64,000 bases of DNA from Entomortierella parvispora (GCA_963573315.1 OY752148.1:480263-544262); one strand, 5' to 3'; counted from the first letter of the stretch, positions 22,018 to 33,635 are shown. A program made the numbers and translations. The notes: a model not told the origin generated them from the letters alone.

Positions 22018-24724
22018 GTACCCGAGACTGGTGATTCTTCCCAAGGCGTCGGACATCCTTTTTGAGAGGGGTTGAAGCAGGACTGAAAGTGGGTGTGTCG
22101 TCTCGGAGTAAACTGCCAGCAATCCGAGAAGCAGTGCGTGTCCAAGTCGCGGTGCGGGAGACAGGCACTGACGCAGCTGCTTGAGCTGGAAAGTTGTAGC
22201 CTGCACTAAAGGGTCAATCACTCCGAGTCCTCCCATGGAACGGGGAGAACAAATGACGAACCACGATGGCTGCGGCTTGTTAATACACATGAAATTAGTG
22301 ACCACCTTCCGCATCTTTGTTAGCCATCCTTTACTAGGTTGGAAAACCCATAGGACGTGCCAGAGAGTGGAGAGTGCCAGCGAGTTCGTGATTGTGCCTC
22401 TCCCCAATATGGAGAGGTTCCGTTGTGAGTGGATCTGCAAGCATGTCCTGATCTTGAGAAGCAACGAGTCAAAGAAGAGGTCCACATGTTGCTGGCTAAC
22501 AGGGATTGGGTAGCCCAAGTATTTCTCAAAAGAGGGTGAGTCTGCATCATGCCATTTAGCTCCAGATGTGATAACCAGCTGCTTGAGCTCTGGATCTGGA
22601 GTGTTGGAGAGAGGGAAAGCAACTGTCTTGGATAAGTTAACCTTGGCGTTCGAGGCTCGGCTGTATTGTTCAAGTAGTTCTTGAAGAACCGTCCATTCCC
22701 TGATAGAGTTGATGATTTGGAGGAGATCGTCTGCGTAGGCCAGGAGGCGCACATCTGCACATGGATCTGGTAGTCTGCATCCCTGCAGTCGAGCATCTGT
22801 GAGCAAGGTCTGAAGAAATGGTTCAAAAGCCAGGTTAAAGAGAAGGGGGGACAGTGGGTCTCCCTGTCGCAGGCCTCGCCGTTGCTGAAAAGGAAGAGCT
22901 ATATGTCCGTTGACATTCAGCTGTACACGGGTGTTGAAGAAAAGGTCCATCAAAAGCCGAACAAGCTGAGCAGAGAACCCAAAGGCCTTCAGGGCAGCTT
23001 CCAGATAAACAGGGTGGACTCGGTCGTAAGCTTTTTCTTGATCCAGGAGAACTCCTATGCCTCCGCTGCCTTCCGCCTTGCAGCGGTCCATGACACAGGA
23101 CAGGATAACTCCGTTGTCTGATATTGCCCGTCCCCGAACAAATCCAGTTTGATATGGCGTCAAAAGTCGGGGAAGAATGCCACGTAGTCTATTGGCAAGG
23201 ACTTTGGTGAAGAATTTCGCGTCGCAATTGATGAGAGATAGAGGGCGCCAGTTCGCAAGCCGCTGTGGGTCCCCTTTTTTGTGCAATAAAATCATGACTG
23301 TCCGGTACCATGAGGAGGGGAATTCACCCTTGAGTAAAGCGTTGTTAATGAGTCGCAGAAAAAGGAGAGCGGTTGGGCCATGCCCAAAAAGAAGTGGGTA
23401 TATCTCAAAGGGAAGGCCGTCGTCTCCTGCTGCCCTGCCTCTGGGAGTGTGATCCATCAAGTCCCCATAGTCAGTGGGCGCAGGATTGCCGTGTTTTCCT
23501 CTGCTGTTACATGGGGTCGGTGTTGAAGGAGTAAGAGGATCTGTTCCGTGGCCGTAGCTGAGTCCGCGTGTTCTTCTAGGGTATAGAGCTCACTATAGAA
23601 AGAGCGAGCGTAGTCTCTCATCTCCTGCCCCTCCAATTCCACGTCCGGTTCATGTGGTCGGACCAAAGTCGGGATTGAGCGTTTTTGTTGTCGTTGTTTA
23701 ATGACTCTGTGGAAGAACTGTAGACCTGAGCGGAACGCCAGTTGCTCAAGGTGTTCTCCAGTGAGCTGATCCAGTTCCTGTTCAATGAGTTGTATCATTG
23801 CCTGTATGGCTGGGAGGTTGGGGCCATTTGCCCTGAGTGCTGAAGCTTCCTGGAAGATCCAGTCCTGTCGGCGATGATGAAGGAGGTCCAGTGCATTGTC
23901 TTTTCGCTGTTTGGCTGCAATGGAGTAGGAGATACACACAGATTTCACTCGTTTCTTTACCCGTTCCCATGAGTCAGCATCGGTACCCCTGAAAGGATGG
24001 CTGAACAGGTGGTCCAAGGCTTGTTGGGGAATGGGGGCGAATTCTGGTTGCTGGATGTGGAACTTGTTGCATTGCCACACCCCTTTTCCCCGAGGTATCC
24101 CTCCTGGGGGTCTAAGGTCGATGCTAATGAGGTCATGATCCGAGAAACCACAGGAATAGAGCAGTCTCTTGTTGGAGGTGTGGTTTGCGAGTGTTGGTGA
24201 GAGGAAGATGTAGTCGATTGTTGAGCGGTGTGGTGTAGTGGATCCAGGTCCCAGATCCACGCGAGCGAGATATGTAGATTGACCGCCAATATTAAAGATG
24301 GACCACACGCATATTTGTCACGTGCTCTCGCTCGAAACTGCATGCTTTTCATGGACGCGTTTTCTTTCCCTACCTCCCGACCATGCCTACCATGCCGCCC
24401 TACCATCTCCATCCTGACCAAGGCCAGTCTCTTGACGCATTTGACGCACTAACAACATCGCAACAACCACAACAATACTGCCAACATTCGAATGTCAATC
24501 CCCCATTCCCCTGGATTTGTTTTCTTTTCACGCTTTTATTTTTCATGACCACGTCAACGTGATGCGTGTGTGAGCAACACGAGGTAAGGACAAAACACAG
24601 TACCCATATGGCGGCATTATGTGGTCGCCATACAGGCACAAGTGTGATTGCACAGGCATGATGCCGTGAGCAAAGCAATCCGGCCATGCGGACCAAATGC
24701 AGAACCATGTGAATTTCGACGAGG

Positions 24725-24850
24725 CACATAGTGAACAGCAGGAAAACAGGAAATAGGGCATATGATGAACAGCAGGACGACAGGAAATAGGCATATGATG
24801 AACAGCAGGACGACAGGAAATAGGCATATGATGAACAGTAGTACAACAAA
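24725..24850. repeat. 33-bp tandem repeat, about 3.5 copies
   Basis: Unit GCATATGATGAACAGCAGGA followed by CGACAGGAAATAG is repeated nearly perfectly. Units are head to tail with no spacers. The surrounding 24316-25160 shows no recognisable gene. Confidence 0.85.
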
Positions 24851-25161
24851 ACACAAAGGGGCGAGCAGGTTATATTTCGAAAATAGAAAAATAGAATAGG
24901 TCGACATCATATCATCATAGAGAAGTATCATTCGACGGCTGCCTCAACATGGATACTTGACCTTACGACAGTGCGGTCGAGCGATCACATTGGAAATAAC
25001 GGATGGTGGGATGAGTGGCAGCATCGGTGACAATAAAGTGAAGTGCCAACAGAGCTTTGCCCCCTTCCCTTATTCATCACAATTCATACTGACATACCCC
25101 GCATTGCCTTCGTTCTATTAAAAAAAAACAGGCCGGTGGATCCTCCAAGAGACATTCTCCG

Positions 25162-25449
25162 ATGACTAAAGCTCAGAAAAACAGCCGACGAGCGATAATG
25201 CGTTCGCACGCAGCGTCTCGCTCATGCACCCTCACTACCTGTAGTTCTAGCAGTGCCAAGAGAAAGAGACAGCGGGAGAAGAACGATGACGGACATTACG
25301 ATATGATTCAGGTCAAACTCGATAGTATCGGTCTGCAAAAGGGTCCGAACGCCATCGCCATGCCTGCCAGCACTAGGAACACCCACACAAACAGCCCCGC
25401 TTCACAGTTAACCGTCGGCTTCAAGAATACCAAGCTTGGATCTCCATGA
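25162..25449 (+). CDS. Hypothetical basic Ser-rich protein, 95 aa
   Basis: ATG at 25162 (MTKAQKNSRRAIMRSH), with a bipartite-like basic cluster (AKRKRQREKNDD), stop at 25449. I do not recognise it. It could be a first exon of the decayed gene starting near 25720 in the same orientation, since that gene appears to begin with a splice acceptor. Weak call. Confidence 0.2.
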   Translation: MTKAQKNSRRAIMRSHAASRSCTLTTCSSSSAKRKRQREKNDDGHYDMIQVKLDSIGLQKGPNAIAMPASTRNTHTNSPASQLTVGFKNTKLGSP

Positions 25450-25719
25450 AAATCTGCGTCAGGCACAGTGCAGACCTCGATTTCAGCCACACAGGTTGTA
25501 GGCGGGCTGTGTCATGGAACAGGGCACGAATCTCTCGACTGCGAGTAAGTTATGTAAACTGTTACGTTATTTATACGTTTTTATGAAGCAAGGACGAGGA
25601 GTGTCATGACCATTAACAACGCGTGCCCTCTGATGTCAATATGTTTGTTTTCTAGATCTGTTCGAGACCTGGCGTCCGTTACAGAGTTGCTCTCAAAGCC
25701 AATACCATTGCGTTCTTAG

Positions 25720-27050
25720 GAAGCCAATGTCAACAATGAAGAGAGCCGAATGCCCGTAGCGCTGAGGATGGCCTACACCAAGGTGTTGGATTTAGCAAAA
25801 AAGGGCCAGTCACTTCCTCTTAATTTTGCCGCTTTCGAAGGACTCGGGATCCAAGCGTACGAAGCTTCAAAGACCAATAGAGCTCAGGACGTCGCCAATG
25901 AATCAACAAAAGTAATCAGCAATTACCAACTCTTGCTCAACCTGTCGACGAGGGACTCATGGGTATTGACACAAGCGACCAGGTCGTTAAAGACGACGAT
26001 CTTGACAGTATGGAAGACGTTGACATCGTTGAGGACAACGACAACAACGATGACGACGACGATGATGATGACCCGTTGATCCGTACCAGACATTTTCAAA
26101 ATAGAGAGCGCAAAAAACAAGAACAAAGCGCCCAACAAACCCAACAAACCCAACAAACAATCATCGGCTGAGTTACCCCCACTGACGAAGAGCTCATGGA
26201 AATTGACATTGGCGTTCAGATCACTGAGGAAGAGAGGAAGAGGACGAACCACCGACCTGCACCGTATCCGAAGGTCAACAGGTTAAATAAGGTCAGCGCA
26301 GACAAAGCACCACTTCTTGCCGAACCAACTGTTGAGCGGCGGCTGAAGGATCGTTTGATAGTCTCCAAACCCGCCGATTTGTGCCAGGTCAAATGTCGCC
26401 AGGTTGAGGTCAGTAAAGACAAAGCGCCAAGTCTTGCCAAAAAGCCTGGTGAGCAACCGGTGTATCAATTGACAGCCTTCGCTGATGGCTGTTTGGACAA
26501 GGACAAGGGCAAGGACAAAGCGCCGGTACTGCCAGGCCCCTCTGCTTCTCATTCTGAGCCATCTTCCCTATCAGTTTCGCTTCCGATGTCGTCAAGACCG
26601 CGAACACGGGAAAATGACAAGTTTCCGGCTACTCAGTCCTCGTCTCCTGTTGGGCAGTCCAGCCAATTCCAGTGAAGCTCATACTGGTCCGCCTGTAAGT
26701 GCGCTGCAAGCCTTGGCTCTGACCATTGCGCCTCTCCTGCACAAATTTAAAATGTCCATTATCAAAGAACTCTACCAACAGGATGCCTCGACGGCGACAA
26801 AAGTGCCCCGGCTGGACGAAGATGGTGAACGACCGTACATCAAGGTGGCGATTAAAGAAGAACAGTGGAAGGAGGATGTTGTCTTGCAGGCATTGGAGAA
26901 AAGACTGGAGGTAAATAAGACACGGATCGAAACATGCCTAGAGCAAATCAACCACTTCCGCGGACGTCTGGGGATATTGGAGCAAGCAAACAAGAGACAG
27001 GATGTCTGGACACAAATGGAAATTGATCCAAAATACAATGTTAACAAATG
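25720..27050 (+). pseudogene. Decayed gene for an acidic, repeat-bearing, coiled-coil protein of unknown function
   Basis: An acceptor-like TTCTTAG at about 25719 precedes an open frame (NVNNEESRMPVALRMAYTKV, then LDLAKKGQSLPLNFAAFEGL). It shifts frame near 25930 into QPVDEGLMGIDTSDQ with an Asp run, meets a TGA at 26169, goes on with TPTDEELMEIDIGVQ, a degenerate echo of the earlier motif, and a Lys/Pro-rich linker with repeated KDKAP words. It shifts again near 26665 and ends with a coiled-coil-like segment (VVLQALEKRLEVNKTRIETC) at 27050. So there are at least two frameshifts and one stop. No family recognised. Repeated KDKAP and DEELMxID units suggest a disordered scaffold-type protein. 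Confidence 0.35.
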
Positions 27051-27392
27051 ATTTTCATTTCTTTTTCTTTTCACTGAAGGTCTCCGAAGTTGCCTTACGT
27101 GCTGTTGTTCTGCTGTTGTTCTCACTGCCGCCATTCTCAGCACACATACTAATCGTTCGCGTATTCTATTAGGAGCCCAGTCATCTCTCTTGCTCGCCAG
27201 CCATACAATGAGAAGAAGTTTGCCCGGGGCAAGGATATCGTTGATGGCCGTCATTATTGCGGAGACAGGGTCGTTTGCAAGTGGTGTAACGCGTGATGTT
27301 TTTTTTCTGAGAGAATCCAGGGCAATGACGCCGATCCTACGTTTGATCTGTGCTGCAGAGTGATGCCGTATCCAACATACCAACATACCAAC

Positions 27393-27567
27393 AATTGACC
27401 CAGATCATGTGCTCGTTCGTCTTCTTTTAGGCCCTGACCGTACTAACTTCTTGCAGTATATCAGGCTTTACAATACGGAGCTCTCATTCACCATCGGAGC
27501 ACAGCTCAAGCAAGATATGAAAATCAACCAATTAGGAGCGCCGTGGGTCTACCGTGACCTGATATGA
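27393..27567 (+). mobile_element. Possible Helitron-like N-domain fragment
   Basis: An open stretch ending in a stop at 27567 reads FLQYIRLYNTELSFTIGAQL and then NQLGAPWVYRDL. This resembles the conserved segment of Helitron-like replicase genes in which an I-R-x-Y-N block is followed by a G-P-x-x-F/Y-R block. It is about 58 codons, without Rep or helicase motifs nearby. The flanks 27060-27390 and 27570-27800 show nothing else recognisable. Confidence 0.3.
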
Positions 27568-27805
27568 ACAGGATCATCCAGGGATGGGTCTTTGGGGTCT
27601 GATGGCTGGGATCTAGCGTCTCGGAAAAGAGTGCTATCGATCGGCCTGATCATGGGAGGGTATTGCGTATGTTCCAACATGGATACCCATGTTAGCTTCA
27701 ACTCGCTCGGAAATCACTGTCAGACTGCTCCATATCGATATCGCCAGCCCGGGTGCATCATATTCTTTGGGATCGTCGAGATTGGAGTCATCAGGATCAT
27801 CGGGA

Positions 27806-27977
27806 TTGAAGACTGAAGTGGAGAAAGGTTCCATGTGAACAGCAGTTGGACATGGGTTAGTCGATCCTAAGAGATAGGGAAGTTCCGTTTTAAAGTGCGC
27901 AATTGCGCCGCCTATCGAAAGGGGAGCAGGTTAATATTCCTGCACCAGGATGTGGATTTTTTACGGCAACGTTGTGC
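27806..27977 (+). rRNA. Fragment of large-subunit (25S/28S) rRNA gene
   Basis: The stretch contains, in order, the conserved LSU blocks GAAGACTGAAGTGGAGAAAG, GGTTCCATGTGAACAGCAGT, GGGTTAGTCGATCCTAAGAG, GGGAAGTTCCGTTT, ATCGAAAGGG and GGTTAATATTCC...GGATTTTTTACGGCAACG. These match the conserved core of eukaryotic large-subunit rRNA near the middle of the molecule. Only about 170 bases are present, and several normally invariant bases differ (for example GGATTTTTTACGGCAACG for GGATTCTTCACGGTAACG), so it is a dispersed relic, not a functional rDNA unit. Confidence 0.85.
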
Positions 27978-28011
27978 TATATCAGGGGTCTCAAGGGGCA
28001 TAGATAGACAA

Positions 28012-28479
28012 TTAGCAGTCAGATATAAGCCTCCCTGGTTGCCCTAGAAAGAGGGGAACCAGAGAGGAAACAATAAGATCCTTCTTCTTGTCCCAACACT
28101 CATTTTGTAAGTGAAAATATCGCAAAAACGAGTGTAGGCGGCGTTCATCACCGACCAGCTGGAAGTCATTAAGTGCGTCCTTATATCCGATGTGAGGAGT
28201 CGAGAAATAAATCACTTCTTGAACAGTGGTAATCTTTTGATCAAATCCCCTATTCGACAACTCGAAAGAGGTCACCGTACTCTTAGACTTCAATTTCATT
28301 TGAACTTTACGAGGATCTTCTTTAAACATCGACGGAAGCATATTCGAAAACCACTCTTTCAGATCGTAAACGGTAGAATTGGGATTGCGAGTAAGTAGGA
28401 GACGTTCCGATATCCCTTCGATGGTACTATCAATCCAAATATCGTCCTCGAAGGGGCTATAAGAATTAAGGAGAGTCAT
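28012..28479 (-). CDS. Hypothetical protein, 155 aa
   Basis: ATG at 28479 (CAACAATGACT) and stop at 28012 on the minus strand. The frame reads as ordinary coding sequence (MTLLNSYSPFEDDIWIDSTI, TVYDLKEWFSNMLPSMFKED, DFQLVGDERRLHSFLRYFHL). No signal peptide or membrane segment is seen. A CATAAATA word about 60 bases upstream could be its TATA box. I do not recognise the family; the first 90 residues alternate strand-like and helical stretches. The adjoining 28480-29221 has short open frames only and no supported gene. Confidence 0.45.
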   Translation of the reverse strand: MTLLNSYSPFEDDIWIDSTIEGISERLLLTRNPNSTVYDLKEWFSNMLPSMFKEDPRKVQMKLKSKSTVTSFELSNRGFDQKITTVQEVIYFSTPHIGYKDALNDFQLVGDERRLHSFLRYFHLQNECWDKKKDLIVSSLVPLFLGQPGRLISDC

Positions 28480-29221
28480 TGTTGCCTTGTGGTGATGGTA
28501 CAATACGGTCTAACCAGGTATTTATGGCTTTAAAAATCAATAGCGGAAACATTTGGCAGGGCAAACACAGTTCTGAATGCAAGCCGAGAATACTAGAAGA
28601 CATGGTGAAAAATACAAAGGACGCAAAAACACAACAACAAAACCTGTCGATGTGCAATACAAACTAGAAGACCCGATATCTATTGAGTCCGAAAGAGAAC
28701 GCGCGTGAGAGGTCTACAGTAGATGTGGAGGTATCAAAAGGTGCTTTTTTTTAGTCTGGGTTCGATGTTGCCAATGAAGGTGCAACTTTCTATCAGATGA
28801 GGGGTAAGGTTGGTCTGGTCGTGAGTGTTGAGGTATTATATTAAGAAATCTGCTGCTGCATTTGTGGACTGTAGGAGGCCTCAAAAAAGCGTTAGTGGAT
28901 CACTGGGGGCATTGCTGTGGTGAAGGTTCTGATATTGTCGGAGGATGTCGCTTTTTTAAAACTGTTGGACAGAGAGGTCAGTCTACTTGAACTCTATCGC
29001 CTTGTAGCGAGCGAGCCTGAGGTTAAGCTGCAGCCTGAAGTTGAATTATCTTTGATTACTTTAGAAAGTCACGTTCGTGCCCTCTCCAGGCATAACAGCC
29101 GCTCTATGCGATCACACAGTCGCCTGGAATGCCATCGAAAAGAGGTAGAAAATAGTTTTATGGAATGGTGGCTCGTCTGTTTTTTAATGGCTAAGTGATC
29201 AGTGATTTGGATCCTGTTAAC

Positions 29222-31768
29222 CTAATTTATCCAATCGGCACCAATGGAAGAGGCAATGAACGCGAACTTGTCGGTCGTTTCCTCGATCCTTTTAGCAATC
29301 GGCTTTCCAGACCCATGTCCAGCGTTGGTTTCGATACGTATTACAAGAGGGTTTTTGGTGAGGGGACCAGCCGTGTACTGAAGTTCTGCAGTGTACTTGA
29401 ACGAGTGCAGAGGAACAACACGGTCATCGTGGTCCGAAGTGAACAAAGCAAAAGCAGGGTATGGCATGCTCTTGTGTACATTGTGCAGTGGCGAGTACTT
29501 GTGGTTGTTGTGGAAATCCTCGGCGTTGTCATCAGGATAACCATAATCGGATTGCCAAGCATGCCCAATTGTGAATTTGTGGAATCGCAACATATCCAAG
29601 ACACCGACTGAGGCGACCGCTGCACCGAAAAGCTCAGGAGCCTGGTTCACGCAAGCAGCCACAAGAAGACCGCCGTTTGATCCTCCAGTGATAGCCAACT
29701 TTGCAGGCTGTGTATACTTCTCATGGATGAGATATTTAGCCGCGTACTGGAAGTCATCGAAAACATTCTGCTTGTTCAACTTGGTCCCTGCCTTGTGCCA
29801 ATCCTGACCATACTCTCCACCTCCACGAAGGTTGGCAACAGCCACAACACCTCCAAAGTGTTGCATGAAGATAATGTAGCTGGATGAGTACGCAGCCTTC
29901 CGAGAACTACCAAAACCGCCGTAACCACTTAGTAGGGTTGGGTTGTTGCCATCAAAGACAAGATCCTTTCGATGAGTCACGAACATGGGGATCTTGGTGC
30001 CGTCCTTGCTCTCGTAGAATACCTGCTTTGTTTCGAACAGAGTATTATCAAAGTTCTTGACGATAGCCTTGCGGAAGATCGATAATCGCTTCTCCTGATC
30101 CTCAATACCAAAGTCGTAACGGTAAATGGAACTTGGAGTGAGATACGACGAAAAAGAAATAAAAAATTCTTTGGTCTCCCGAAGCCCAACAATGTCTCCA
30201 AGAGTACCGACAGGAAGAGGAATCTGGTAGAGGAACTGCCCTGAGCTCAAATCATGGACGACGGCGATGTCCTTGACATCGCGCATGTAAGAGAGTACCA
30301 ACTTGTTGCTGTCAACGACAACAGCATCGACCAAAACGTCTTCAGTCTGAGGGACGAGATCGATAAAGCCCTTAAAGTTTTGTTAAAAGGAGGTGCAAAA
30401 CGTAGTCAGCTTCTGATCAAACAAAACCAGGTTAAATGTACTTTTACCAGGCTCGATGGTTATTACTTTCTCAGGATGTGCTAAGTCATACTTGACGATC
30501 TTATTGCGAGGGGCATCGCTGTTGGTCCAAAAATAAAAAAGAGTATCGTCGTTGGCCAAGCTATGATTTGAAGAATAGGCATGAAGTCAGAGCTAGAGCA
30601 AAAATCACAAGATAGACTGCATTAGAATTCCATAATCGAAATGCAGAATGGTAACCTACTAGTCATATAGCGCCTCAAAGTCGTCGACAACCTTGTTCCA
30701 TTCGTATTCCTGCGTGATGATGGCATTTCCAGCTGCCTTAAGATCGCCAAAATACAGCTTCCTGGCGGGGTAACTGTCCTTCCTGATGCTCAAGAGAATA
30801 TACCTTCCGTCGTCAGTGATTGTGGCAGCGGGTTTGTACAGGGGGTTCTCAGGATCGAAAAAAACAAGAATATCTTCCGACTGGAGAGTGCCGATTCTGT
30901 GGTAGAACAGTCTCTGGTGAATGTTGGAGGCGGTCTCGGTTCCTAGTTTGACAGCGTCGACATCGGGTTTTTCGAAGCTCTTTTGAGGTGCAGACAAAAA
31001 GTGGACGAACAGGATCAAAATGAAAATGACGAAAATTTAGCCACAGCAAGAAAAAAAATTGTCACACGGTCACTAGGATCGCTTGAGATCGCATTTAAAC
31101 TCACAGAGTAGTAAAACCCCTTGTCGTCATGGGTAAAGACTATTTGGGTGAACTTCACCCACTCGATGATATCATTTAACTTGTTGCCATTACAGTCTTG
31201 GACGTAAATAGTGCACCAGTCAGATCCTGACTTGGAGATGGTGTACGCGTACAATTCTCCAGAGTGCGAGAATTTATGAGTTCTCATTGAGGCCGTTCCA
31301 TCCGCCTCCAAAGTGTTGGGATCCAAGAATACACGAGGCTCGGACTCGAGAGTGTCCTGTTGGTACAAGACTCTCTGAGACTGGAGCCCAGAGTTATGGA
31401 AGTAGTAGTAGTGACTGCCACGCTTGAATGGAGTACCGAAACGCTCATAGTTGAACAATTCTGTCAAACTGAGAGAAATAAAAAAAGGGATGGGACGATT
31501 AATATCGGTCTACCGTTTCCCTCCAGCAACAAATACTCTCATACCGCTCTTTGAAGCTTTGCTTGTCTTCAAACTTGTCCATAAACTGTGAGGCGATCTT
31601 GTTTTGGGCACTGATAAAAGCCTTAGTTTCTTCAGAGTGAGGATCTTCGAGCCAGCTGTAAGGGTCGGCAACAGTAACGCCGTGCTGAGTATAGGTGACC
31701 GCGGTTCGGCGGACGTAGGGATAGACGATACCGCCGTCCAGAGAGCTAATGGGCGAGGTGTTGACCAT
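29222..31768 (-). CDS. Prolyl oligopeptidase (serine peptidase family S9A)
   Basis: Five exons (31768-31545, 31468-31105, 30979-30660, 30560-30428, 30370-29222) give 2190 nt, 729 aa, close to the usual length of about 710-730. The N-terminal domain has VADPYSWLEDPHSEETKAF; the propeller includes KERLTELFNYERFGTPFKRG, GTETASNIHQRLFYH and TDDGRYILLSI. The catalytic domain has NPTLLSGYGGF, RGGGEYGQDWHKAG, the nucleophile in GGSNGG, the Asp in DHDDRVVPLH and the His in NAGHGSGK, so the triad is intact. It cleaves short peptides after proline in the cytosol; no signal peptide is present. Junctions 1 and 3 use GTATGA and GTAGGT donors. The fourth intron (58 nt, donor GTTTTG) is the least certain; without it an in-frame TAA would interrupt the protein. 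Confidence 0.93.
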
Positions 31769-31934
31769 ACTAGTTCAATCCAAAGAGTGGGGAGGGCGAG
31801 GAGGAAGAGGAAGTATAAATGCAAAGAGAAGATGCGAAAAAGAAAAAAGGAAGTGCAGTGATCTCTTCAGATGGATGAAAAATCATGTGATCAATTTGAA
31901 TCCTGCGAGCTCTCATTTTTTCGCCCAGTCAAGG

Positions 31935-33470
31935 AAGTGCTTATTTGTCGTCCAGTCCGTTTTTTTAGCCAGTGCTCTCTTATTTGTCGTCCGATTTGGT
32001 ACCAATTAAGCCAAGTTCCCAAGGCGCTTGTGGTTGTGCTCTCGCACCATCTTCTTCGCTCTCGCCCTCGCCCTGGACGACAAATAAACACTTCCCACCG
32101 CGCCCGGGTCATGCACCGCGCCCTGGCTAACCACTGCAAAATACCTCGTTTAGGGACGTATCCGTATGACCAGCAAGGTGCGATCGATTATCGACTGATT
32201 TTGATCATAAGACCAATCAGAAGTTCCATGAAGCCGTTGGTCAAACTTTTTATCCACCGACACAATTGCTCTTCTCGTGTTGAACTTCCCAATCTTGATC
32301 GTTTTGTGCGCCCTTTCGCGACGGAGATTGCGGATTGAGGCTCTGGATCAAATCACCCAGTCAAACCCCTTTGATGTATGAGAACCGTGAGGAGCAGAGT
32401 AGTGGGCAGAGTTCAGAGGCTCACTCAGGCATGGAGGTAGAAAGGGTAAGTTAACGACCACAGGTACAGGTAATACATACACGTGAAATATTTTTTTTCG
32501 AGGCTCGAACTCTGAGTAAGGAAATGCTGAACATTATAGGAGCACAGAAGAACGGCAAACAAGAGCATTGGACGGCAAGTAAGAGCTGTCGGACCGAACA
32601 ACAAATGGACACTTGCCCTGGTAACACAAATAGATAACCCGGGCGCGCGATGCAAGACCAGGCCCAGAAATCCAGACGGCAAATAAGAGAGCAATAATGG
32701 ACGACAAATAAGAGCATTGGACGACAAGGAAGGAACTGTCGGATCGGACGACAAATAGATACTTCCAACGCATGCGACTATTTGCCGGCCCGTCCGACAA
32801 TTCTTATTCGCTGGCCGATAGCTCTTGTTTGTCGACTGCTCCTTCCGGGGAGGTGTTTATTTGTCGGCTGGACAAAAAGTTCCTTATTTGCGGTCCTAAT
32901 GTGCTCGAGCTCTCACAATTAAGTTCGGTTAACCTCCAGGGTAAACTTCAGAGGCATATTGAATCGCGATCACGCGTTCGCTTTGCCCTACCCTGCCCTG
33001 AGTTCGAACATCGCCGTACCTTTAGTCTCTGTATGTCGTTCACTTGCACTCCCTTTTCTGAGCGAGTCTCAGTGACACGAGAACATCGAATGCATCGGCG
33101 GATTAGAAGATCTCGATTAGTGGTTTCGTGAAACTTGCCAGAGACACAAAAGGCGTTCCAAGGAATGCTCCCAACGATCAAACTTAGTCGATCATCGATC
33201 CACAATTATAAACCTGACTTAAGAACGGAACATCATAAAGGATGGCTGCTGAACAAGATGAGTAGAGTTTCCGGACTGCAAAATTATCACACGCCTAGGG
33301 AGCTCTTTCTCTGACCCTGAATCTTGCTACTCCGGTTTGTTGTGAGAGCTGGAGCACAGCGGGACAAACAAACCAGGATCTGTGTGTTCAGCCAGAAAGT
33401 AAAAACCGCCTGGAAGTAGCCGACAAATTAGAGCAATCGACCAACGAAGATTTGTCGGGCCGATGAATAG
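31935..33470. repeat. Dispersed short motif ACGACAAATAAGAGC in both orientations
   Basis: About a dozen variants of GGACGACAAATAAGAGCA and its inverse GCTCTTATTTGTCGTCC occur at about 31938, 31975, 32075, 32545, 32570, 32672, 32700, 32745, 32790, 32820, 32850 and 33420. Spacing is irregular. Around 32075-32130 and 32590-32670 longer blocks (CCCGGGTCATGCACCGCGCC-like) recur in inverse. No open frame follows it, and no transposon ends were recognised. Confidence 0.6.
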
Positions 33471-33635
33471 TCGCATCCACTAGCGCTCGCCCCCTGCACT
33501 TTCTACGAAATTGCGATACTTAATCCTTTGCGAGATCTTTGAACATGTGTCCGTCTAGGCAGATTGCGACATTTTCAGAAATCATTCGGTCGAAAGTACA
33601 GTACAGTCTCCATCCATCTTGCATTCAGACTCAAC

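Larger units (their letters stand above)
15093..24314 (-). pseudogene. LINE ORF2: APE endonuclease end, reverse transcriptase, zinc-finger C-terminus (two parts)
   Basis: Coding parts are 24314-22018 and 16099-15093. The first begins inside the endonuclease domain (conserved end FSDHDLISIDL). A frame change near 23470-23480 separates it from the reverse transcriptase, which starts at PRGRAAGDDGLPFE and carries NWRPLSLINCDAK, GFVRGRAISDN, RRGLRQGDPLSP and the catalytic LLAYADDLLQ. The frame is then cut after ITSLGY by the LTR element and resumes at 16099 with LVEAAKGLPRISLK. It ends with a finger of the type CAICDHVQEDLQHMLFLCP, found in fungal and plant LINEs. The 5' truncation, the frameshift and the insertion make it dead. 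Confidence 0.85.
14126..24315 (-). mobile_element. LINE (non-LTR retrotransposon), 5'-truncated, split by a Ty3/gypsy insertion at 16100-22022
   Basis: On the minus strand the element ends in an A-tail (T run at 14126-14143) preceded by AATAAA about 20 bases upstream. It contains an APE endonuclease C-terminus, a reverse transcriptase with YADD and a Cys/His finger. The 5' side stops inside the endonuclease near 24315, as expected for target-primed reverse transcription that did not finish. Removing 16100-22022 rejoins the reading frame exactly. No target duplication could be recognised around the ends. Confidence 0.8.

Noticed and set aside
24725..24850. Possible CRISPR-like array
   Set aside because: Units are head to tail without spacers, in a eukaryotic context; it is an ordinary tandem repeat.
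28917..29198. 93-codon open frame on the plus strand
   Set aside because: No domain, weak composition, and it starts in DNA resembling neither promoter nor exon; not enough to call a gene.
30371..30427. Nonsense TAA in the prolyl oligopeptidase
   Set aside because: A 58-nt intron in phase 0 removes it and the joined protein has normal length and all motifs.
29341..31554. Several plus-strand open frames across the prolyl oligopeptidase
   Set aside because: All are antisense shadows of supported exons.
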